A DNA stretch of 64,000 nt from Streptomyces sp. NA02950 (GCF_013364155.1 NZ_CP054916.1:62001-126000); one strand, 5' to 3'; shown: positions 53,416-62,506, counted from the stretch's first letter. The notes: a model not told the origin generated them from the letters alone. Numbers and translations: made by a program.

Positions 53416-53838
53416 ATGCAGATCGGGGAACTGGCCCAGCGCACGGGGGCGAGCCGACGCTCGATTCGCTACTACGAGCAGCACGGGCTGCTGGAGGCTC
53501 AGCGCACCGGCCGGGGGTGGCGGGCCTATGACGAGCGTGCGGTGCACCGCGTGCTGAACGTGCGGGAGCTGCTCAAGGCAGGATTGCGGATGGACGACAT
53601 CCGCCAGGTGGCGCCGTGTCTGGACATGAAGACGGCGGACTTCCTGGCCTGCCAGGACAGTCCGGCCGAGGTACTGGCGATGTACGAGCAACGCCTGGCC
53701 GCAGTGGAAGCAAAGGCCGCGGAGCTGGCCCGCTACCGGGCCGAGCTGGTCGAGCGGATCGCGCTGTTGCGCGCCGGACGGCCGGACGGGGACTTCGGTG
53801 AGCTGCTGCGCCAGGCGGAGGCGGGCTCAGCGGCTTGA
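53416..53838 (+). CDS. MerR-family regulator
   Basis: A 140-residue protein from ATG 53416. MerR HTH and wing: MQIGELAQRTGASRRSIRYY, EQHGLLEAQRTGRGWRAYDE; then the dimer coiled coil (EVLAMYEQRLAAVEAKAAEL, ARYRAELVERIALLRAG). The effector region holds two Cys (APCLDMKTADFLACQDS), but there is no SoxR Fe-S cluster motif. It is followed by a MerR-type operator and a truncated MFS gene, so it probably controlled a drug-efflux pump. Confidence 0.88.
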   Translation: MQIGELAQRTGASRRSIRYYEQHGLLEAQRTGRGWRAYDERAVHRVLNVRELLKAGLRMDDIRQVAPCLDMKTADFLACQDSPAEVLAMYEQRLAAVEAKAAELARYRAELVERIALLRAGRPDGDFGELLRQAEAGSAA

Positions 53839-53840
53839 AG

Positions 53841-53856
53841 GTGACACTGGTGTCAC
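53841..53856 (+). promoter_or_regulatory. MerR-type operator
   Basis: GTGACAC-TG-GTGTCAC is a perfect 7+7 palindrome 18 bases before the MFS start. TTGAAG (53835-53840) precedes it as a -35, and CTACCT/TACCGT sits about 19 bases later. This is the long-spacer arrangement MerR proteins untwist. The short distance to ATG 53875 suggests a near-leaderless transcript. Confidence 0.65.
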
Positions 53857-53874
53857 TACCTACCGTGCGGGCCT

Positions 53875-54058
53875 ATGGATACTGTTGCTGGAAAGAGGCC
53901 CGGCCCGCCGGGCTGGCTGTATGTCCTGTTCTTGACCTTGCTGGCCACGGCCACGGACGAGTTCATCATCGCCGGAGTTCTGCCGTCCGTCGCCGATGAT
54001 CTGGGGGTCGGTGTCGCAGCGGCCGGGCAGTTGGTGACCGCCTTCGCCGTGGTCTATG
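53875..54058 (+). pseudogene. MFS transporter, first ~60 residues only
   Basis: From ATG 53875: PGWLYVLFLTLLATATDEFI, IAGVLPSVADDLGVGVAAAG, QLVTAFAVVYA. This is TM1 and TM2 of a DHA1-type (AraJ/chloramphenicol-like) exporter. It then fuses to transposase sequence near 54058. The remainder of the protein (~340 residues) is missing. Confidence 0.75.
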
Positions 54059-54630
54059 CGCCTGGACCGGATACGCGCCCACTGGGGCGACATGCTCCGC
54101 GTGGCCGAGTCCCTCACCCTGGGCGAGGTCCGCGGCCACGACCTGATCCGCATGCTCTCCCGGGACGGCAAGCCGACTGGGCTGGGCGACGCGTTCGCCC
54201 ACTACGGGCGGATCTTCAAAACGCTGCACCTGCTTCAGTTCGTCTCCGATGAGGGATACCGGCGGATGATCGGTGCCCAGCTCAACGTCACCGAAGCCCG
54301 TCACCGGCTCGCCCGGAAGATCTTCTTCGGGCAGCGCGGCGAACTGCGCCAGCACTACCGCCAGGCATGGAGGACCAGCTCGGCGCGCTCGGCCTGGCCC
54401 TGAACGCCGTGGTGCTGTTCAACAGCCTCTACATCGACGCCGCCGTCAAGCAACTGGCCGCCGGCGGCTTCCCGGTCACCGACGAGCTGCTCGCCCGCCT
54501 CTCCCCGCTCCAGTACGACCACATCAACTTCCTGGGCCGCTACGCCTTCACCCAGCCGTCGGCGCCGGGCCTGCGGCAGCTACACGACCCGCACAGCGAC
54601 GACGAGACGGACGACGGCGAGGACGGGTAG
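54059..54630 (+). pseudogene. Tn3-family transposase, C-terminal remnant
   Basis: LDRIRAHWGDMLRVAESLTL, GEVRGHDLIRMLSRDGKPTG, LGDAFAHYGRIFKTLHLLQF, RRMIGAQLNVTEARHRLARK and, in a second frame, GLALNAVVLFNSLYIDAAVK, LARLSPLQYDHINFLGRYAF. This is the end of the Tn3 transposase (DDE_Tnp_Tn3), including the C-terminal catalytic region. A one-base deletion near 54363 (CAGGCATGG for CAGGGCATGG) breaks the frame. The N-terminal ~700 residues are lost. Confidence 0.8.
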
Positions 54631-54867
54631 CCGCGGGCCCGTACCGGCGAACAGCGGTCCGGCCCGGAGTGACACCTACGCCTCCGGGCCGGACCGCTTG
54701 GTGCGAGTTAGGTTCAGCCGGTGGGCAGGATACGCAGGTGCGGGCTGTCCTGGGCTGAGTCAACGCAGGGGGCGGAGCGGGGCGCCGCCGCGGAACGGGA
54801 CCCGGAAAGTTCGACGTCCGAGCCGACGCGCACCGACCGGCTGCGGTCCATCTGACGAACCCATCGC

Positions 54868-54900
54868 GAGTAGGCCCGGTCGTCACGACCGGGCCTACTC
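54868..54900. terminator. Perfect 16-bp hairpin
   Basis: GAGTAGGCCCGGTCGT (54868-54883) is exactly complementary to 54885-54900 with a single-base tip, so the real loop is opened by 1-2 pairs. It insulates the TetR promoter from the Tn3 remnant; probably bidirectional. Confidence 0.65.
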
Positions 54901-54924
54901 GTATGACACTCACGCATCACAAAC

Positions 54925-54970
54925 AGAATCATTGTTCTGCTAGTGTCTCCATAAGCAGAATATGAGTTCT
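54925..54970 (+). promoter_or_regulatory. Twin TetR operators
   Basis: Two 14-base palindromes with the same outer bases: AGAATCATTGTTCT (54925-54938) and AGAATATGAGTTCT (54957-54970), i.e. AGAAT-N4-GTTCT, with starts 32 bases apart (three helical turns). They lie 16-62 bases before the tetR start and probably overlap the promoter. Confidence 0.65.
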
Positions 54971-54986
54971 TTTTGTGGGGGGTGTT

Positions 54987-55544
54987 GTGCCTCGGCTCAC
55001 CGACGCGCGCAAGGAACTTCGGCGTACTCAGATCGCCGAGGCCGCCGTCCGCTGCTTCAGCCGCAACGGCCTGGAGCGGACCTCGATCGCCGACATCACC
55101 GCCGAGTCCGGCCTCTCGGCTGGCTCGATCTATGCGCACTACCGCAACAAGGCCGACCTGGTCCGGGTCGCCGCCCGCGAGGTGCTCGCCAAGCGCGCCG
55201 CTGTCCTCGGCGAGTACGCCGCGGCCGACGCCCCACCCGGCCCCTACGAACTGCTCTCCCGCTTGATCGCCTCGATCGACCCGGCCGAGGCTCGGGTCGG
55301 CGTGCAGACCTGGGGAGAGTCGACCACCAACCCGGCCATCCGCGACATCGTCGTCGACATGACTGACCGGATGCGCGCGATGCTGCACGACTGCGTCACA
55401 GCCTGGCTCGTCAAGGTCGAGCACCATGAGCCGACCCAAGCCCGGGAGCGCGCCACTCCGATCGCCCACCGGGTCATGGCGCTCTACCAGGCCGAACTGC
55501 TGTACACCGCCTTGCAATCACCGACTGAGGAGACAGCGTCATGA
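54987..55544 (+). CDS. TetR-family regulator
   Basis: A 185-residue protein from GTG 54987. HTH: RRTQIAEAAVRCFSRNGLER, TSIADITAESGLSAGSIYAH, YRNKADLVRVAAREVLAKRA. The C-terminal ligand domain includes WGESTTNPAIRDIVVDMTDR. Its stop overlaps the aldo-keto reductase start (ATGA), so it represses its own operon through the twin operators. Confidence 0.9.
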   Translation: MPRLTDARKELRRTQIAEAAVRCFSRNGLERTSIADITAESGLSAGSIYAHYRNKADLVRVAAREVLAKRAAVLGEYAAADAPPGPYELLSRLIASIDPAEARVGVQTWGESTTNPAIRDIVVDMTDRMRAMLHDCVTAWLVKVEHHEPTQARERATPIAHRVMALYQAELLYTALQSPTEETAS

Positions 55545-56434
55545 CCACCGCGACCGCTTCGTTCGCCGGCCGCATCGTTTTGCGCGTCGGCTACGGTGCC
55601 TTGCAGCTTGAGCGGCTGCACGACCGCCGCGGCGAAGCCGTCGCGCTGCTGCGCCGAGCGGTCGAGTTGGGCGTCGACCACGTGGACACCGCCGAGTTCT
55701 ATGGCTTCGGTTTCGCCAACGCCGTGATCCGCGAGGCACTGCGCCCCGAGGACGACGTCCTGGTGGTCACTAAGGTGGGGGCTGACCCCAACCCGGGCGG
55801 GCGCGTGCCGTTGCGTCTGGCGCAGCGGCCCGAGCAGCTGCGCGCCAGCGTCGAGGACAACCTGCGCAGCCTCGGCGTCGACCGGCTCGCGGTCGTCAAC
55901 CTCCGCCGCCTGGACACCGGCCCCGGGCTGCGTCCTGAGGGCGATCAGGTCATCGACCTCGACGACCAGCTCGCGGTGATGACTGCCCTGCGCGACGAGG
56001 GCAAGATCGGTGCGATCGGCCTGAGCAGCGTCACCCTCGACGGCCTGCGCCGCGCCCTGCCGGCCGGCATCGTCTGCGTGCAGAACGCGTACAGTCTCGT
56101 CTCCCGCGACGACGAGGACATGCTGCGGTTGTGCGCGGCCGAGGGCATCGCCTGGGTGCCGTTCTTCCCGCTCGGCGGGGTCTTCCCCGGCCTGCCCAAA
56201 GCGACCGACGAGCCAGCGGTGCACGCCGTGGCCGAGTCCCTGGGCGCCACGCCCTCCCAGGTCGGCCTCGCCTGGCTGCTGCACCACGCCCCGAACGTGC
56301 TGCTCATCCCCGGCACCGCCAACGCCGCCCACTTGGAGGCCAACATCGCCGCCAGCGAGATCACCCTCGACGCCGCGACCCTCGCCACCCTCGATGCCAT
56401 CGAGTCCCGCTCCAACGACGTCCCAATCGGCTGA
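55541..56434 (+). CDS. Aldo/keto reductase
   Basis: A 297-residue (alpha/beta)8 NADPH oxidoreductase from ATG 55541. VDHVDTAEFYGFGFANAVIR holds the catalytic Asp and Tyr; VVTKVGADPNPGGR holds the Lys; the usual catalytic His position reads VVNLRRLD (Asn for His). C-terminal NADPH site: IPGTANAAHLEANIAASEIT. The substrate is unknown; with the downstream quinone oxidoreductase it suggests detoxification of a carbonyl or quinone. Confidence 0.9.
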   Translation: MTTATASFAGRIVLRVGYGALQLERLHDRRGEAVALLRRAVELGVDHVDTAEFYGFGFANAVIREALRPEDDVLVVTKVGADPNPGGRVPLRLAQRPEQLRASVEDNLRSLGVDRLAVVNLRRLDTGPGLRPEGDQVIDLDDQLAVMTALRDEGKIGAIGLSSVTLDGLRRALPAGIVCVQNAYSLVSRDDEDMLRLCAAEGIAWVPFFPLGGVFPGLPKATDEPAVHAVAESLGATPSQVGLAWLLHHAPNVLLIPGTANAAHLEANIAASEITLDAATLATLDAIESRSNDVPIG

Positions 56435-56541
56435 CCGCAACCAACGCGACCCGGCTCGCGACCGCACCACACGTCGGACACCCTGACGCACCGCCAGGCC
56501 ACGCCAGGAAACCCCGCTCTACCAGGCTCCAAGGACGGATC

Positions 56542-57561
56542 ATGAAGGCCATCATCTACCGCGACAACGGCGCCCCCGACGTTCTGCAGTTCATCGACCG
56601 TGACCTGCCAGCGCCCGGCCCCGGCGAGGTTCGCGTCCGGGTCGCCGTGTCCGGGGTCAACCCGACCGACGGGCAGGCACGCTCCGGCGTCGGCCACCCC
56701 AAGCACTTCTCGGAGGTCACCCCGCACCTCGACGGCGCCGGCACGGTCGACGCTGTCGGTGAGGGTGTCGACCAGAGCCGGGTCGGTCAGCGGGTCTGGC
56801 TGTTCATGGCCGCCGCCGGGCGGCCCACCGGCACCGCCGCCGAGTTCACCGTCGTGCCCGCCGAACAGGCCCTGCAGCTGCCCGACGAGGCTGGCTTCGA
56901 CGTCGGCGCCTCACTCGGCGTCCCCGCGCTGACCGCGCACCGCGCGCTCACCGTCGCCGAGGACGGTCCGCGCCGACTGCGGCCCGGGGCACTCGGCGGG
57001 AGGGTGGTGCTCGCCGCGGGCGGGGCCGGAGCGGTCGGGCACGCGGTGATCCAGCTCGCCCGATGGGCCGGCGCCACCGTGATCAGCACGGTCAGCAGCC
57101 CGGAGAAAGCCCGGCTGGCCACCGCCGCCGGGGCCCACCATGTGATCAACTATCGCGAGGGCGACCCGGCCGCCGAGATCCGCAAGATCGCCCCGGACGG
57201 CGTCGACATCGTCGCCGAGGTGGCGCTGGGCGCGAACCTCGCACTGGACCTGGCCGTGCTGCGAACCCGCGGCACGATCTCGACCTACGCCAACGACGGT
57301 GGCAAGCCAGTCGAACTGGACGTGCTGCAGAACATGGTGCTGAACACACGCTTCCAGTTCCTGGTGCTCTACACGGCCGGTCCGGAGGCACGCGCCGCGG
57401 CCGTCCAGGACGTCGCCGCCGCAGTGCGCGACGGCGCGCTGCCGGTCGGCGAGGAGCACGGCCTGCCGCTGATCCGCTTTCCCCTCGACCGCACCGCCGA
57501 CGCGCACCGAGCGGTCGAGAGCCGCGCGGTCGGCAAAGTCCTAGTGGACGTCACCTCCTGA
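56542..57561 (+). CDS. Quinone oxidoreductase (zeta-crystallin-type MDR)
   Basis: A 339-residue protein from ATG 56542 (AAGGACGG upstream). GroES-like part: MKAIIYRDNGAPDVLQFIDR, VAVSGVNPTDGQARSG. Nucleotide-binding Rossmann motif VVLAAGGAGAVGHAVIQLAR (~157-176) and STVSSPEKARLATAAGAHHV. It lacks the zinc ligands of alcohol dehydrogenases, hence the quinone oxidoreductase type. It is 107 bases after the aldo-keto reductase, same operon. Confidence 0.88.
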   Translation: MKAIIYRDNGAPDVLQFIDRDLPAPGPGEVRVRVAVSGVNPTDGQARSGVGHPKHFSEVTPHLDGAGTVDAVGEGVDQSRVGQRVWLFMAAAGRPTGTAAEFTVVPAEQALQLPDEAGFDVGASLGVPALTAHRALTVAEDGPRRLRPGALGGRVVLAAGGAGAVGHAVIQLARWAGATVISTVSSPEKARLATAAGAHHVINYREGDPAAEIRKIAPDGVDIVAEVALGANLALDLAVLRTRGTISTYANDGGKPVELDVLQNMVLNTRFQFLVLYTAGPEARAAAVQDVAAAVRDGALPVGEEHGLPLIRFPLDRTADAHRAVESRAVGKVLVDVTS

Positions 57562-57582
57562 CGTCCAGTCGGCTACCGCGCA

Positions 57583-57628
57583 CCCACCCGCCGCCCACGG
57601 GGAACCCCGCATGGGGCGGCCGGGTGGG
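57583..57628 (+). terminator. Terminator after the TetR operon
   Basis: CCCACCCG-CCGCCC (57583-57596) pairs with GGGCGG-CCGGGTGGG (57614-57628), one bulged C, around a 17-base loop. Its place 21 bases after the stop supports termination. Confidence 0.55.
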
Positions 57629-57699
57629 CGGCGTCACCCCGACCTCTGTCCGGCCCGCGGCCACCCCCCACCTCAAGGATTCTCATAAACGACCCTTTG

Positions 57700-57825
57700 C
57701 CCGAGCAAGATCTAAAACGGCCCGCCGAACCCTTGCTGATCTCCGATCGGTTCTCAGAACCCGTTCTCACTCAAACATGGGCCGGATCCCCTTCTGAGAC
57801 TTGTGTTGTGCGAGAATCCGGGGCC
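57700..57825. promoter_or_regulatory. Possible resolution (res) site
   Basis: Upstream of the resolvase are several related half-sites: GTTCTCAGAAC and CCGTTCTCAC near 57750-57767, CTTCTGAGAC near 57792, and GCGAGAATCC near 57811. Serine resolvases act at three paired subsites in just such a location. No fixed consensus could be derived. Confidence 0.3.
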
Positions 57826-58818
57826 GTGACGGGCGCTCAGGACCCCGCGACGCGCGACGCGGACGACGTCGAGCGCCACCCCTGCCCCCGCTGTGATGTT
57901 CAACCCGGCTCGCCGTGTCGCTCGCGCGGCGGCGCAGTCGCCAGCGCCTACCACACGGGCCGGTTCACGAAGGTGCCCCGGCTCGCGAAGCTGCTGCGGG
58001 TGCAGACGCCTGCCGACCGCGGGCCGGGGCAGCCCTGGCGGCCCGGCACCCCGCCTCCGGCCCCGGCCGCGGCGGACACCCCGGGCGCGGACATCCGTAT
58101 CGGCTACGCCCGTTGCTCGCACCTGAGTCAGGAACTCGACTCCCAGCTCGACGCGCTCACCGCCCACGGCATCCCCCGTGACAAGGTGTTCAGCGAGAAG
58201 ATCAGCACCCGGGTCCGGGCGCGCCCCCAGTTCGATCAGGCACTGCGTACGGCGCGGAAGATCAAGGCGCACGCCCCGCACTGCCGGGTGATCGTCACCG
58301 TGTATGAGATGAAGCGGCTGGGCCGTGACGCTGCCGAACTGACCGCGCTCGCCGACCACCTCACCGCCCACGGCCTGGTCCTGGAGATGCTCGCCGGTCC
58401 CCTGCCCGGCATCTACGACCCCACAGGGCCGGGGAAGCTGCTGTTCGCGTTCTTCGCGGCGATGGCGGAGACCGAGCGGGAGAACATCCGGGAGGCGACG
58501 CTGGAGGGGCTCGACACCGCGGCCCGCAAGGGCAAGCACGGCGGCCGGCCGCCGGTCATCACCGACGACATGCTGCACACCGTGCTGCGCCGCCGTGCGA
58601 ACGGCGAGTCCGTCGAGCAGATCCAGCCCGACCTAATCATCCCCACCGGCAGGCGCAAGGGCCAGAACCCCTCGGTCGCCAGCGTCTACCGGGCACTCGC
58701 CGAGCACGCCAGGCGCGAGGCGTACCCCGAGGCCATCAAGGCAGCGCACGCCGACTTCGCCGCCCTCCAGGCCGGTGAAGTCCCCGGCCCGCGTACGAAG
58801 ACCGAGCCCGCACGGTGA
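57826..58818 (+). CDS. Serine recombinase (resolvase family)
   Basis: A 330-residue protein from GTG 57826. An N-terminal CxxC...C zinc-finger-like part (RHPCPRCDVQPGSPCRSRGG, residues ~18-36) precedes the catalytic domain: RIGYARCSHLSQELDSQLDA with the nucleophile Ser98, EKISTRVRARPQFDQALRTA, VIVTVYEMKRLGRDAAELTA, then FAFFAAMAETERENIREATL. The C-terminal HTH is RRANGESVEQIQPDLIIPTG. Such resolvases accompany Tn3-type elements; the transposase remnant at 54059-54630 may have been its partner. Confidence 0.88.
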   Translation: MTGAQDPATRDADDVERHPCPRCDVQPGSPCRSRGGAVASAYHTGRFTKVPRLAKLLRVQTPADRGPGQPWRPGTPPPAPAAADTPGADIRIGYARCSHLSQELDSQLDALTAHGIPRDKVFSEKISTRVRARPQFDQALRTARKIKAHAPHCRVIVTVYEMKRLGRDAAELTALADHLTAHGLVLEMLAGPLPGIYDPTGPGKLLFAFFAAMAETERENIREATLEGLDTAARKGKHGGRPPVITDDMLHTVLRRRANGESVEQIQPDLIIPTGRRKGQNPSVASVYRALAEHARREAYPEAIKAAHADFAALQAGEVPGPRTKTEPAR

Positions 58819-59199
58819 CATCGAACCACGTCAGTGGCTACCGCTAATTTCCGTTCCGATACTCCCCGAGGGCCAAGACCAGCTCATCACGCCTAACGAG
58901 CGCAAGAGGTCCAGATAACGGCCTGCTCATCGGTCAGAAACTCGACTGGCATACAGCGGACGTAACCAACCCTCGACGAGCAAGCGCGGATCTTCCAGTG
59001 AACGCCCACTGGAAGCGGGCGACCTGTGCTAGAGAATCACCCCACAGCGTCCAAGGACAATCTCACCGATACTGGCTGTTCCGTTGGTTCCCGAGGCCGT
59101 GGAGGCCCGTGAGTTCACGGAAACTGAAGGTTCTTCAACGCGAACCCGGGGGTGTGTTGCCTTGATTCTGGGGGATGGACCCGTGGGTTCGCGGTCGAC
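58819..59199. other. Intergenic stretch with an inverted repeat
   Basis: No supported gene in 380 bases. CGCGAACCC (59139-59147) is complementary to GGGTTCGCG (59185-59193) just outside the recombinase module; it may be a terminator or an attachment-site half. Confidence 0.4.
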
Positions 59200-61119
59200 T
59201 CAGGGGTCGGCCTCGGCAGCCTGCTCCAGCAGTGCCCGTGCGGAGTCCGCGTAGCGCATGGCCGTCTTCTCGTGAAGCCCGAACACCTCGGCGAGGTGAA
59301 GGGGATCAGGGCCTTGGACCATGGCCTCTTCGAGCTGTCGGTCGACGCGGAGTCTCTCCAGAGTCGCCTCCTGGCCGCGCAGGGGCCCGCGGACCCAGCG
59401 GTTGCTGGCGCGACCGGTGCCCGTGGCGGTCTGGTTGTTGATAAGCAGGTGGAGGTTGGCCGTGTTCGGCCAACGCTCGCGCCGGTGTTCCAGCCACTCC
59501 AACAGGAGTTTCAGGGTGAGATCGTCGAGTGGCCGGGCTCGCCCGGCGATGGTCAGGCGGCGGTTCCCGACGTCGGCGTCGTCGAGCATGATGGTGGCGA
59601 TCTGGGCGACCCGGGCTGCGTGGACGGCCGCGAGAGCGAGGACGAGCCGGACGGCCGGCGTGGTGGCGACGGCGACAGAACGATCGACCTGGGCCGGCAG
59701 CAGAGGCTGGAGCACGGCGTAGTTGTTCTGGCCGACCGTGATGCGGCTGGTCGGGTTTCGGAAGATCACGCCCGACCGCTTGGCCCAACTGAACAGAGAT
59801 CGCAGTCCGACGAGCCGGTCGTGGCGATGACGGCCGTGCAGGGTCTTGAGATGAGCCAGGACGTCCTCGCGGGCCACTTCCCGCAGGTGGTCGTAGCGGT
59901 TCGACCATTCCAGGAGTGCTGGGAGGACCTGGTTGAGGTAGAGGCGGACCGTCGCTTGCTGCCGGGGGCGGCTGCGGGAACTTCCGTCGCGCAGAACCCG
60001 GGTCCAGCCCTCGGCTTCCGCAGCGATGCCCGGGGCGAGCCCCTCCAAGCGCTCGGCGAGCCAGCACTCGAAGAAGGGTTCCTCGTCATCCAGGAAGATC
60101 CCCATCTCCTCCAGGTCCGTGATGGTGTGGCCGACCCGCAGGTCCAGGGCACGGAGCGGGGTGAAGATCTCGCTGTGGCGAATGACGTCGCCCTCGGTGT
60201 ATCCGGTGAGCACGATGGCCAGGCCGCGGTTGACGGCGAAGCGGATGCCCCACCCCCAGCCCCGCGTCTCGGCAAGTCGCTGGGCGAGGTACTTTGCCCA
60301 GGCCAGCCAGGGGTTGGTCAGGTCAGCGGCGGCCGGGTCGAGGCGGCAGTAGTCACGCGGAACCTGCTCGAACAACGGCAGTTGCTTCCAATCACTGCTC
60401 GGCCGTGAGCGCGACACCGGTGGCGGTCTGCGGGATGCTTCTCGCACCCTGATGCGGTGCAGAGCCGTGAGAGCCGATCCTCTGCGGTAGTGCAGTCCCA
60501 CGAAGAAGAGCTGGTGATGGCGGACGCCCTTGAGCCATGGGGCCATCACCTCGCCATTGACGGTCGGCATGCCGGTGGCCATCTTGGCGTTGAGTCGGGC
60601 CTGGCACCAGCACAGACGGCAGTACTCCCCCTTCAGCGGCTGGACTCGTCGGCAGCCGACGCAGGCGGCCGCCTCGTGACTGCGGCCGAACATGTAGCAG
60701 GTCTGGCAGAGGCGTCCGCTGAAGTCGCCCCAGGCCAGGCAGCTGTCGCAGGAGTCGGGGGGCTTGCGATAGCCCTTCGGATACCGGCTCATGCCGGAGG
60801 CAGCGACCGGCCATCGCGGCGCTTGGGCACCACCGCCGGGGGCAGCGGTGCCGGAGCCAACCGCGACTCGACCTGTCTCTTCCTGACTGGGACGGTTGAC
60901 TTTGCCCGGCTCGGGGATCAGCAGGTCGCCGATCTCGCAGCCGAGGACGACGCAGATGACATCCAGGTCCTCCAGCTTGAGCGAGACCGGCTGGCCCGAC
61001 CACAGCCCGGACATCTTCCCGGCCGAGATCACCAGGCCGTGCTCCGCGAGATTGCGCTGAAGCTCGGACGCCTTCCAGATGCCCTTGTTCGCGGCGGTCA
61101 GCCGCAGGTTCCACCTCAT
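59200..61119 (-). CDS. Second protein of a two-recombinase module (HTH, zinc ribbons, Tyr recombinase-like C-terminus)
   Basis: A 639-residue protein from ATG 61119, overlapping the integrase stop (ATGA). An XRE-type HTH occupies ~5-70 (KASELQRNLAEHGLVISAGK, LSLKLEDLDVICVVL-like). Two to three CxxC pairs follow at ~120-190 (DSCDSCLAWGDFSGRLCQTC; CVGCRRVQPLKGEYCRLCWC). The C-terminal ~200 residues resemble a tyrosine recombinase (ALAAVHAARVAQIATIMLDD ... FGLHEKTAMRYADSARALLE) with a possible nucleophile Tyr, but with a degenerate H-x-x-R box. The pair recalls TnpA/TnpB of Tn554-like elements. Confidence 0.7.
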   Translation of the reverse strand: MRWNLRLTAANKGIWKASELQRNLAEHGLVISAGKMSGLWSGQPVSLKLEDLDVICVVLGCEIGDLLIPEPGKVNRPSQEETGRVAVGSGTAAPGGGAQAPRWPVAASGMSRYPKGYRKPPDSCDSCLAWGDFSGRLCQTCYMFGRSHEAAACVGCRRVQPLKGEYCRLCWCQARLNAKMATGMPTVNGEVMAPWLKGVRHHQLFFVGLHYRRGSALTALHRIRVREASRRPPPVSRSRPSSDWKQLPLFEQVPRDYCRLDPAAADLTNPWLAWAKYLAQRLAETRGWGWGIRFAVNRGLAIVLTGYTEGDVIRHSEIFTPLRALDLRVGHTITDLEEMGIFLDDEEPFFECWLAERLEGLAPGIAAEAEGWTRVLRDGSSRSRPRQQATVRLYLNQVLPALLEWSNRYDHLREVAREDVLAHLKTLHGRHRHDRLVGLRSLFSWAKRSGVIFRNPTSRITVGQNNYAVLQPLLPAQVDRSVAVATTPAVRLVLALAAVHAARVAQIATIMLDDADVGNRRLTIAGRARPLDDLTLKLLLEWLEHRRERWPNTANLHLLINNQTATGTGRASNRWVRGPLRGQEATLERLRVDRQLEEAMVQGPDPLHLAEVFGLHEKTAMRYADSARALLEQAAEADP

Positions 61120-62506
61120 CGGACCAGTCCTTCCAGCCGCTTCGCGGCTCGTTCCATCCCGGCAACCCAGGCGTCCTCGACCCGGGTCTGCTGAACGTGG
61201 ATATACCGCATCGTCGTGGCGATCCAGGAGTGTCCCAAGACCTCCTGAATCGCGAGCAAGTCCAGTCCAGTTCCGTAGAGTTGAGACGCGCAGTAGTGCC
61301 GAAGGACGTGCGGCGTCAGCTTCTCGCCCCACCCCGGCAGATGAGCCTTGGCCGCCTTCTTCAGGCCGTGGCTCAGTGCGTCGTCCCCGACCCGGCGCGA
61401 GGAGCCGTCGGTGTTCTTGCGCTCGGAGGGAAAGAGCGGGGCGCCAGGGCGGGTGTGTCATCGTCGAACTGGCCCCAGACGTCCTCGATGAACCACCGAA
61501 GCGTCCGGTCGGCGCCGTTGATCAGCGGCACCATCCGCTCGCGCGGGCCCGAGCCGCGGGCGCCCTTGCCGTGGCGGACGTGGAGTTTGCCGAATCGGCC
61601 CAGGTCCCACTTGATGTCGTCCAGGTCGAGCCCGCATGCCTCGCTCACCCGCAGGCCGACCTGGGACAGCAGCTTCGAGGCGGTGTAGTTCCTGGCGGTA
61701 GGGGCGAACTTGCGGCAGGTCGCCAGTTCGCCGCCCCAGCCGGTGAACAGTGTCCCGACCTCCGGCTCGCTGGGCGGGATCCGCAGCTGTGCGTCCTTGG
61801 CCCCTCGCGGCTTGTTCATCTCGTCGATCGGGCACTCGACGACCCGGCCCGTCATCCGATGGAGCTCGACCTTGTGCCGCAGCTCCAGGAACATGAAGTA
61901 CGTGGTCAGTGCCTGTGACCGGCCCAGCCGGGTGCCACTTGGCGAACCCCGCAGCACCTTCCCGAAGTACGCGTCAGCATCGGCTGGCTCCATCTCCCAC
62001 AGCGGTCGACCGAACCAGGCCCTGATCTGGTCCAGGTGTCCGACGTCCCCGCGAATGGTGCCGTCCGCCAGCCCTGCCGAGGCCCGAGCGAGAACGAACC
62101 CGGACAGAGCGTCGGTCTCGAACTGCTCCAGTTCCTCCGCCGACGCGGGCGCCCAGTGCTCGCGCAGATCCCGTACGACTGCCAGCGCCGCCAACCCGAG
62201 CCCCCTCGCCTTCGGCCCGACCGTGGATCGGTCGGACACGGTGAGAACCCTGGCCATGGCCGCCCACGCCTGCCTGACCGTCCTGCGGGCCCGGGATCTC
62301 GGTGCCGGGAAAGCAGAAACGGATCCTCCCAGTTCATCCACCTCAGCCTCCCCGAGATCAGACGCCTGATCACCCGTCTCACCGACCGCAGGCCCACACC
62401 CGTCGACCACATCCTGCACTGGTCGGCCTGGCGCCGCAGACGCCAGCACCAAGCCCGTATCAGTCACTACAAACGGCGCGGACACAGCCCCTGAACTGCC
62501 CAGCAA
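61116..62506 (-). pseudogene. Tyrosine recombinase/integrase with frameshift
   Basis: From 62506 (ATG at 62257 is an alternative start) the first ~345 residues include the SAM-like domain (DGTIRGDVGHLDQIRAWFGR) and the first catalytic Arg in LSQVGLRVSEACGLDLDDIK. Near 61440-61462 the frame breaks after DDTPA. In another frame it resumes LFPSERKNTDGSSRRVGDDA and carries the rest of the active site: LTPHVLRHYCASQLYGTGLD (H-x-x-R), LGHSWIATTMRYIHVQQTRV (His and Tyr), to TGA 61116-61118. It is either mutated or miscalled in the GGCGCCAGGGCGGG stretch. Confidence 0.8.
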
